From Acidobacteriota bacterium (GTDB lineage: Bacteria; Acidobacteriota; Aminicenantia; Aminicenantales; Aminicenantaceae): 20,396 nucleotides of DNA. The notes under the pieces were generated by a model. The model was not told where the DNA came from. It did not search any database and was given only the letters and a program-made list of their open reading frames with translations. Shown in pieces: positions 14,827 through 20,396 of this stretch (the first letter of the stretch is position 1; every line of letters begins with the position of its first letter). The position numbers and the translations under genes are program-made. Where the stretch lies: assembly GCA_030609975.1 (NCBI GenBank), contig JAUWSR010000022.1:1-20396 (forward strand). The letters are read 5' to 3'.

Positions 14827-17187
14827 CTAGAGGAGGTTGGTTAGAATATCCAGGGCGACATCTTTGGCGAGCTGACCGCTGGCTTTGGTCGGGCCCACAC
14901 AGGACGGGCAGCCGGACTGACAGGGACACTCCCGGATGGTCTTGAGGCACTGCAGAAGCAGCTCTGCTTCCAGAGAGAACAAAGAGGGCGTCAGGCCGAT
15001 CCCTCCCGGAAAGTTATCGTAGATAAAGATGTTGGGTTCAAAAGCTTCGTCGGCATGAAAGACAAAATCCTCTCGTTCAGGGATTCTTTGGGGAAGGTCC
15101 CGAGGGGGGATGGATTTTCCTGTAGCGTTATCTCCCAAGGAGACGCCGATGTCGTGGAGGTCGCACATCATGAACAGGGGAGAGACATGATGCAGGCAGT
15201 ATGCCAATCCAAAGAGACCGTTGATCTTCTGCTCGGAGGTGTAATCCAGCTCCTGCAGCAGCGTGGCCGGGATCGTCAGCCAGTAGGAAACGGTGTGCAT
15301 CTCGTTTTGCGGAAGGCTGAGATCACCTGCACCCACGTTTTCCATGGTGTGGAACTTTATCTTCTTAAAGCCCACAACTTGGGTGGCCACATGCACTTCA
15401 CCGTGGCTGATGGAGCAGTATTTAAGATTGCGTTTGTCGAATTCGGTGAGGATCTTGATCTTGGTATAGTCGATCGCATCTGTAAAATAATCTATATCGG
15501 TTTTTTTAACATAGGCCCGCCGCTGTTCGAAATCCAGGCTCTCCACAAAGTACTGTTCCCCCTCGCAGATGTAGATGGCTTTGGGGTGCAAGGTTGTTAA
15601 GGCAGAAGAAAAATCGACCTCTGCGATCGCTTGATGTTTATCTGTGGTATCCACCACAATGAAGTTATCTGAACTGATGCTACGGAGGTTGACTCCATCT
15701 GCGGGATAGGCGTCCGAGGTCCAGTACCACTTGTCTTGGGAGTGATGAACAAGCTTTTCATCCTCTAAAAAGTCGAGAATATCAGAGATGGCTATGTTTC
15801 CAAATTTTTCATCGTCCACGAAAGGCAGCTCAAAGGCCGCGCATTCCACATGGCTGACCAGGATGGAGAGGTTGTCGGGATTGATCAAAGCTTTTTCCGG
15901 GCTTTTGGAAAAGAAATAGTCAGGATGGTTGACCATAAATTGGTCGAGAGGAGAGCTTGAAGCTACCAGCACAGCCGCCGCTTTTCCGGTTTTGCGGCCG
16001 GCACGTCCCACTCTCTGCCAGGTGCTGGCAATGGTCCCGGGGTAGCCGACCAAGACAGCAACGTCCAGACTGCCGATATCGATGCCCAGTTCCAAGGCGT
16101 TTGTGGACACCACTCCCAGGATCTTCCCCTCCCTGAGCTTTTTTTCGATCTCGCGGCGCTTGAGAGGGAGATAGCCGCCACGATAACCTCGGATCAGGCC
16201 TTCTTGTGGAACGTTCTTCTCGAAATCTTCTTTGAGGTAAGTCACCAACACTTCGGTGATCAAGCGGCTGCGGGCGAAAACAATGGTTTGCAGGAAGTTT
16301 TGTATAAAAAGGGCTGCCAGCCGGCGGGATTCTTTAATGTAAGACCGGCGGATCCCCAGGAATTTATTCACTACGGGGGGATTGTAGAAGATGAAGGTTT
16401 TTTCTCCGCTGGGGGCGCCATTGTCATCCACCAGTGCCACAGGCTCCTCCACGGTTTTTTCCGCCATCTCCACCGGATTGGCTATCGTTGCCGTGCACAG
16501 GATGAATTGAGGAGAGGCCCCGTAGAACTGAGCGATGCGCTTTAAGCGCCTCAGAATGTTGGCCAGATGGCTTCCAAATATCCCGCGGTAGTTGTGCAGC
16601 TCGTCGATCACGACATATTTGAGATTCTCGAAAAGCTTGATCCACTTGGTGTGATGGGGCAGGATCCCGGTGTGCAGCATGTCGGGATTTGTGATCACGA
16701 TGTGACCGCGTGCCCGGATGGCTTTGCGCGCGTCTTGAGGGGTATCGCCATCGTAGGTGAAGATCCTGATCTCATTCGGGAGTTTTTGGATGGTGGAGTC
16801 CAGCTCCGCCTGCTGATCCTGCGAGAGCGCTTTGGTGGGAAAGAGATAGATGGAGCGGGCCGATGGATCCTTGATGATGGCATCCAGCACAGGAAGGTTA
16901 TAACACAGTGTCTTTCCAGAGGCCGTCGGTGTTACCACTACGATGTTTTTTTTATCCCTTAAAAGCTCCCAGGATCGATACTGGTGCGTGTAAATACGCT
17001 CTATCCCTTTATCTTTATAGGCCTTTTCCAATACCGGTGAAACATCTTCAGGATACTCGCGGTAGCGGCCCGCGCGAGCGGGGATGTGTTCGACGGCCCG
17101 CAGAGTATGCTCGTTGACTCCTTGTTTTTGCAGCTCCTCCAGGGCTTTGTCGAGGTTGGCTTCTCGAGCCTTTACATCTTTGCTCAC
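14827..17187 (-). CDS. DExH-box helicase with DUF1998 and C-terminal Cys cluster (MrfA/YprA-like)
   Basis: About 786 residues. Superfamily 2 motifs in order: I TPTASGKT, II (Walker B) VIDELHNY, III CTATIANP, IV FARSR, V STNALELGIDIG, VI QRVGRAGR. The C-terminus has a DUF1998-type domain ending in CPCQSGCPSC, a four-cysteine metal site as in the B. subtilis mitomycin repair helicase MrfA (YprA). That family works as a 3'-5' DNA helicase in repair of crosslinking damage. No mrfB-like exonuclease gene is nearby. The frame could start at GTG 17196, but that codon overlaps the AAGGAG; GTG 17187 lies 8 bases after it and is preferred. It is divergent from uvrA. Confidence 0.88.
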   Translation of the reverse strand: MSKDVKAREANLDKALEELQKQGVNEHTLRAVEHIPARAGRYREYPEDVSPVLEKAYKDKGIERIYTHQYRSWELLRDKKNIVVVTPTASGKTLCYNLPVLDAIIKDPSARSIYLFPTKALSQDQQAELDSTIQKLPNEIRIFTYDGDTPQDARKAIRARGHIVITNPDMLHTGILPHHTKWIKLFENLKYVVIDELHNYRGIFGSHLANILRRLKRIAQFYGASPQFILCTATIANPVEMAEKTVEEPVALVDDNGAPSGEKTFIFYNPPVVNKFLGIRRSYIKESRRLAALFIQNFLQTIVFARSRLITEVLVTYLKEDFEKNVPQEGLIRGYRGGYLPLKRREIEKKLREGKILGVVSTNALELGIDIGSLDVAVLVGYPGTIASTWQRVGRAGRKTGKAAAVLVASSSPLDQFMVNHPDYFFSKSPEKALINPDNLSILVSHVECAAFELPFVDDEKFGNIAISDILDFLEDEKLVHHSQDKWYWTSDAYPADGVNLRSISSDNFIVVDTTDKHQAIAEVDFSSALTTLHPKAIYICEGEQYFVESLDFEQRRAYVKKTDIDYFTDAIDYTKIKILTEFDKRNLKYCSISHGEVHVATQVVGFKKIKFHTMENVGAGDLSLPQNEMHTVSYWLTIPATLLQELDYTSEQKINGLFGLAYCLHHVSPLFMMCDLHDIGVSLGDNATGKSIPPRDLPQRIPEREDFVFHADEAFEPNIFIYDNFPGGIGLTPSLFSLEAELLLQCLKTIRECPCQSGCPSCVGPTKASGQLAKDVALDILTNLL

Positions 17188-17216
17188 GTCGTACACTCCT
17201 TCATGACTTCAAATTT

Positions 17217-17245
17217 ATAATAGTATGATAGATTCCCCCGGTCAA
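17217..17245 (-). promoter_or_regulatory. Predicted sigma-70 promoter of the MrfA-like helicase
   Basis: On the minus strand TTGACC (17245-17240) and TATTAT (17222-17217) are 17 bases apart. The predicted start near 17210 gives a leader of about 23 bases that contains the AAGGAG ribosome-binding site. Confidence 0.6.
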
Positions 17246-17304
17246 CTCAGCTTGCCTGAACTATCCCAATGTCGATACTTGATTCAACGAAAGCAATATC
17301 AATC

Positions 17305-17328
17305 ATTTACATTATTCTCCCTGTAAAT
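17305..17328. repeat. Inverted repeat ATTTACA-N10-TGTAAAT, candidate operator
   Basis: Perfect 7-base arms (17305-17311 and 17322-17328) flank 10 bases in the divergent helicase-uvrA region, with a layout typical of a dimeric repressor site. It lies upstream of the uvrA promoter candidate. It resembles neither the E. coli nor the B. subtilis LexA box. Confidence 0.35.
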
Positions 17329-17376
17329 TACTTTGACATTTCCGTTTTCAATGTGTTTTTTATTAATAACAGACAT

Positions 17377-17405
17377 TTTTTACCTCAATTCTTCCCTGAT
17401 ATATT
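17377..17405 (+). promoter_or_regulatory. Candidate extended -10 promoter of uvrA
   Basis: TATATT (17400-17405) is preceded by TG at the extended -10 position (17397-17398). A weak TTTTTA (17377-17382) sits 17 bases upstream as -35. The predicted leader is about 78 bases and contains a 6-base inverted repeat (17436-17441 / 17452-17457). Confidence 0.35.
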
Positions 17406-17489
17406 AAGCTCTTATTAGTCGGCAAATAAGAAGAGTCATAGGCTCGATAAACTATGATGTAGAGTTGGGAAGAGTTTGTGCTAGAATAG

Positions 17490-19565
17490 ATGGTCATGTT
17501 AGAGGAGATCCGTGTCAAAAAAGCGGCACAGCACAACCTGAAACACATCGATGTCAACCTCCCGCGCAACCGGCTGATCGTGATCACTGGCCCCAGCGGA
17601 TCGGGAAAATCGTCGTTGGCTTTCGACACGCTGTTTGCAGAGGGGCAGAGGCGGTATATCGAATGCCTCTCCACCTATGCACGGCAGTTCATTGAACAAT
17701 TGGAGAAGCCGGATGTGGAATCCATCGAGGGCCTTTCTCCTTCGATCTCCATCGATCAGAAGACCATATCCTTCAATCCCCGTTCCACTGTGGGAACGGT
17801 GACGGAAACCTATGATCTGCTGCGTCTCCTCTACGCCCGTGTCGGCACTCCCCATTGTCCTCGTTGCGACCGGGTTGTGAGCTCTCAGACAGCTCAACAG
17901 ATTTTGGAGCGGATCAAGCTTGCCGCCGCCGGTACCAAGATCAAGCTGTTGGCTCCGATGGTTAAAGGCCGCAAGGGCGAGTATCTGAGGCTTTTTGACC
18001 GGCTCCAGAAAAAGGGCTACCTTCGGGCGCGCGTGGACGGAGAGTTTTTTGAGCTGGAGGAAGATATTCCCCTGGAAAGGACCAAGGTCCACAACATCGA
18101 AGTTTTGGTGGACGAGATCCAAGTCGTGCCGGCAGAGGACCTACGCCTAAAGGAGGCCGTGGAAGGAGCCTTGGAACTGTCCGAGGGAGATCTGCTGGTG
18201 ATCTGGGACTCAGGTGAGGATCAGTATTTTTCGCTGAACCTGCTTTGTCCTTATTGTGAGATCAACCTGCCGGAACTTGAGCCGCGTGCGTTCTCGTTCA
18301 ACAGCCCCTATGGGGCCTGTCCTGTCTGTCATGGATTGGGTTATGCCATGCGGCTGAACGACCGAGGGGATTATGAGCTGACCGAGGAATTATGTTCAGC
18401 CTGTGGCGGCAGCCGTTTACGAAAAGAATCATTGGCCGTAAAGATTGCCGGCAAAAACATCTTCGATCTGACTTCGCTGCCTGTGGGGCGGCTGCTTACC
18501 GAGTTTGCAGAATTCGAATTTACACAGGCGCAGATGCAGATCGTCTCGCGCATTCAACGGGAGATATTAACGCGGCTGGAAGTGATCGAAGAATTGGGGA
18601 TGTCGTACCTGCAGCTCTGCCGAACTACGGCCTCGCTCTCAGGCGGAGAAGCCCGCCGAGTACGATTGGCTGAACAAGTAGGTGTCCGCCTCCGGGGTGT
18701 GCTCTATGTACTGGATGAACCCACCATCGGGCTGCATCAAAAGGACAATCGGCGTCTGATCTCGCTTCTGCAGGAGATCCGGGATGAGGGTAATTCCATC
18801 ATCGTTGTGGAGCATGATGAACAGACCATTCGCTCGGCTGATTACATCCTCGATTTAGGTCCGGGGGCAGGGGAAAAGGGGGGCGATAAAGTCGCAGAAG
18901 GCAAGCTGCCACAAATCCTGTCTGTCTCTAAATCTTTGACTGCGCAGTATCTTAATGGACAAAAAGAAATTCCCATTCCCCTGAAGCGGCGGAAGGCCCA
19001 GGGATGGTTGACGGTTCTGAAAGCTTCCGAGCATAATCTCAAGCGGATCGATGTCCGTTTCCCCCTCTCGGTTTTGACTGTCATCACCGGTGTCTCCGGT
19101 TCTGGAAAAAGCACACTGGTCTACGATATCCTTTTTCGGTCTTTATCCAACAAACTGCACTCGGCCCAGCATCGCGTGGGAGAACATGAATCTATTCAGG
19201 GCATCGAAAAGATCGACAAAGTCATCTCTGTCGACCAGAAGCCTATAGGTCGGACTCCCCGCTCCAATCCTGCCACGTTTACAGGGCTATTCACACCTCT
19301 ACGCCAGCTATTCGCCCTGACGCCGGAGGCGCGGGTCCGCGGCTATAAGGCCGGCCGTTTCAGCTTCAATCTTCCGGGCGGCCGCTGTGAGGAATGTCAG
19401 GGTGCCGGAGCCAAGAAGATTGAGATGCACTTTCTGCCGGATGTGTTTGTCACCTGCGACCGTTGCGGGGGCGCGCGCTACAACAAAGAAACCTTGGCTG
19501 TGCGTTACAAGGGGAACAGCATTGCCGATTATCTGGCCATGACCGTGGATGAAAGCTTTGATTAA
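17490..19565 (+). CDS. uvrA: UvrA excinuclease subunit, N-terminal 691 residues, ends at premature in-frame stop
   Basis: UvrA finds DNA lesions and loads UvrB in nucleotide excision repair. Visible: first Walker A GPSGSGKSS, a UvrB-binding region (about 135-245) with a CPRC pair, zinc cysteines 277/280 and 302/305, first signature SLSGGEARR, first Walker B VLYVLDEPTIGLHQ, second Walker A GVSGSGKST, and the C-terminal zinc module (CEEC...CDRC). Only 21 residues lie between Cys280 and Cys302, so the insertion domain of about 100 residues is absent. Translation would stop at TAA 19563-19565, before the second ABC signature and Walker B; homology resumes in the same frame. ATG 17490 or 17496 may start translation; neither has a clear Shine-Dalgarno. 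As written the product should be inactive unless the stop is read through or is a sequence error. Confidence 0.88.
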   Translation: MVMLEEIRVKKAAQHNLKHIDVNLPRNRLIVITGPSGSGKSSLAFDTLFAEGQRRYIECLSTYARQFIEQLEKPDVESIEGLSPSISIDQKTISFNPRSTVGTVTETYDLLRLLYARVGTPHCPRCDRVVSSQTAQQILERIKLAAAGTKIKLLAPMVKGRKGEYLRLFDRLQKKGYLRARVDGEFFELEEDIPLERTKVHNIEVLVDEIQVVPAEDLRLKEAVEGALELSEGDLLVIWDSGEDQYFSLNLLCPYCEINLPELEPRAFSFNSPYGACPVCHGLGYAMRLNDRGDYELTEELCSACGGSRLRKESLAVKIAGKNIFDLTSLPVGRLLTEFAEFEFTQAQMQIVSRIQREILTRLEVIEELGMSYLQLCRTTASLSGGEARRVRLAEQVGVRLRGVLYVLDEPTIGLHQKDNRRLISLLQEIRDEGNSIIVVEHDEQTIRSADYILDLGPGAGEKGGDKVAEGKLPQILSVSKSLTAQYLNGQKEIPIPLKRRKAQGWLTVLKASEHNLKRIDVRFPLSVLTVITGVSGSGKSTLVYDILFRSLSNKLHSAQHRVGEHESIQGIEKIDKVISVDQKPIGRTPRSNPATFTGLFTPLRQLFALTPEARVRGYKAGRFSFNLPGGRCEECQGAGAKKIEMHFLPDVFVTCDRCGGARYNKETLAVRYKGNSIADYLAMTVDESFD

Positions 19566-20000
19566 TTCAAGGCTCATCCTGTCTTGAAAAAGAAGCTGGG
19601 GATCCTGAAACGCGTGGGATTGGGCTACATCCGCCTCGGGCAGCCGGCTCCGACCCTATCCGGGGGAGAAGCGCAGCGGATCAAACTTACCAAAGAGCTC
19701 AGCCGTACCGACACAGGACAGACGCTCTATCTTTTGGATGAACCCACTACCGGGCTGCACTTCGATGATGTGAGAAAGCTGCTGGAAGTTCTCGCCGAGT
19801 TGGTGGATTTAGGGAATTCGGTGGTGATTATTGAACACAACCTTGAAGTTATTAAGGTTTCAGATTATATTATTGACCTAGGCCCCGAGGGTGGAGAGCG
19901 TGGAGGCCAAGTCGTTGCCTCTGGTACTCCTGAAGAAGTGAGCCGGGAGAAAAAATCCCACACCGGATGTTTCTTAAAAAAAATCTTCACATCGGCCTGA
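19566..20000 (+). pseudogene. uvrA: UvrA C-terminal part severed by the in-frame TAA
   Basis: This is the same reading frame directly after the TAA, about 144 residues. It begins FKAHPVLKKKLGIL and continues with the second ABC signature LSGGEAQRIKL, Walker B LYLLDEPTTGLHFDD and the H-loop VVIIEHNLEVIK, ending with the family's usual IDLGPEGGERGG region. The segment is intact and well conserved. No ribosome-binding site precedes the possible TTG at 19584, so independent translation is doubtful. Together the two parts make an 835-residue UvrA. Confidence 0.85.
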
Positions 20001-20006
20001 GTTATT

Positions 20007-20035
20007 TTGGTTAATCCCAATATCGATTATATATA
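20007..20035 (+). promoter_or_regulatory. Candidate promoter for the propeller-protein gene
   Basis: TTGGTT (20007-20012) and TATATA (20030-20035) are 17 bases apart just after the uvrA stop. This would give a leader of about 135 bases containing the 18-base tandem repeat. Confidence 0.35.
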
Positions 20036-20130
20036 GAGATGACATCGAAAACGAATTGTTCGGAATGCAACTATGGAAGCCATTGATAACTCTGATAATA
20101 CTATAGCTGTCCATAACATCGACATTTTTT

Positions 20131-20166
20131 ACGGATTGTCCAAAATAAACGGATTGTCCAAAATAA
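20131..20166 (+). repeat. Exact tandem duplication of an 18-base unit
   Basis: The unit ACGGATTGTCCAAAATAA occurs twice without a gap (20131-20148 and 20149-20166) and ends immediately before the AAGGAGGAG ribosome-binding site (20167-20175) of the next gene. It is non-coding on the plus strand. It may be a duplicated leader or operator site, or a recent slippage product. Confidence 0.9.
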
Positions 20167-20177
20167 AAGGAGGAGAG

Positions 20178-20396
20178 ATGAAGCGAAGAGTTTTTCGGAA
20201 TACGTTTTGGGGGATGCTGGCTATCGTGTTCATATTGGTGGCTACCCCTATGGCACAGGAAGAGTCAGAAACCTTTGTGACCACCAAGGACCTGGATATT
20301 TTTTCCTGGCAGCATGTCGGTCCTTGGACTTTCTCGGGCCGGATCACGGACTTTGCTGTTCCTGGTGGGCAGAGCCAGGTCTACTATGTAGCCACC
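20178..20396 (+). CDS. Secreted VPS10/sortilin-like beta-propeller protein, 3'-truncated by window edge
   Basis: Seventy-three residues are visible and the frame runs off the window. A signal peptide (about 1-27: positive MKRR, hydrophobic GMLAIVFILVAT, cleavage after PMA) precedes a short acidic segment. Then comes FSWQHVGPWTFSGRITDFAV and GGQSQVYYVAT, which resembles the first blade of large exported propeller proteins annotated as VPS10-domain, sortilin-like or BNR-repeat glycosyl-hydrolase-like. In those, a GG-x-W-K sequence would come next. The ATG has a near-perfect Shine-Dalgarno (AAGGAGGAG) directly upstream. The molecular function of this group is mostly unknown, so I call only the fold and export. 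Confidence 0.7.
   Translation, partial: MKRRVFRNTFWGMLAIVFILVATPMAQEESETFVTTKDLDIFSWQHVGPWTFSGRITDFAVPGGQSQVYYVAT

Larger units (their letters stand above)
17197..17489. other. Divergent intergenic region between helicase and uvrA
   Basis: About 290 AT-rich bases hold no convincing gene. They contain a good minus-strand promoter next to the helicase, a plausible plus-strand extended -10 for uvrA, and two inverted repeats each with a 10-base spacer (17305-17328 and 17436-17457). Two short motifs here recur in the same order and spacing after uvrA. Confidence 0.6.

Noticed and set aside
17333..17361. TTGACA at 17333 as the -35 of a uvrA promoter
   Set aside because: At 16-18 bases the downstream hexamers are T-runs; the nearest -10-like TATTAA is 22 bases away.
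20052..20062. CGAATTGTTCG as a LexA-type box
   Set aside because: Arms of 4 bases with a 3-base spacer do not match the CGAAC-N4-GTTCG consensus.

Overview
This window comes from a Gram-negative (diderm) bacterium. It encodes lipopolysaccharide-export (Lpt) components, a complete Tol-Pal envelope system with a lipoprotein Pal, and sigma-54. No rRNA or other taxonomic marker is present. The gene order, and the start of a secreted VPS10/sortilin-like propeller protein at the right edge, are compatible with an uncultured Acidobacteriota- or Aminicenantota-like lineage, but that placement is a weak inference.

Left block, plus strand, about 2-8771. Nine tightly packed genes look like one operon: a 5'-truncated LptA/OstA-like protein, lptB, rpoN, a long-form hibernation factor (hpf), ptsN (EIIA-Ntr type), hprK, rapZ, a mannose-family EIIA, HPr and ptsI. 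Most genes overlap or lie within about 30 bases of each other. All the soluble phosphocarriers of a phosphotransferase system are here, with an HPr kinase, but no EIIB or EIIC permease. The likely role is regulation of nitrogen/carbon status and envelope synthesis rather than sugar uptake. HprK has a serine where a nearly universal catalytic histidine is expected.

Middle block, minus strand, 8758-14771. Transcription runs right to left: tolQ, tolR, tolA/tonB-like, tolB, pal, cpoB, ssb, a stand-alone phosphomannose-isomerase-type cupin, then an amputated response-regulator receiver that begins inside the stop codon of the cupin gene. Good -35/-10 pairs with 17-base spacing precede tolQ and pal. 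The system links inner membrane, peptidoglycan and outer membrane during constriction; CpoB is its usual periplasmic partner.

Right block, 14827-20396. A DUF1998/MrfA-like DExH helicase (minus) and uvrA (plus) diverge from a roughly 300-base AT-rich intergenic region that carries promoter candidates in both directions and two small inverted repeats. Both genes suggest DNA repair. The uvrA frame is cut by one in-frame TAA about 145 codons before its natural end, yet stays homologous in the same frame afterwards. It also lacks the usual insertion domain. After uvrA comes a 177-base intergenic region with an exact 18-base tandem duplication next to a strong Shine-Dalgarno, then the start of an exported propeller protein that runs off the window.

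I found no tRNA, rRNA, CRISPR array or insertion sequence. Nothing here is clearly a new system. The best leads are the interrupted, shortened UvrA, the variant HprK within a permease-less PTS cluster, and the truncated receiver.
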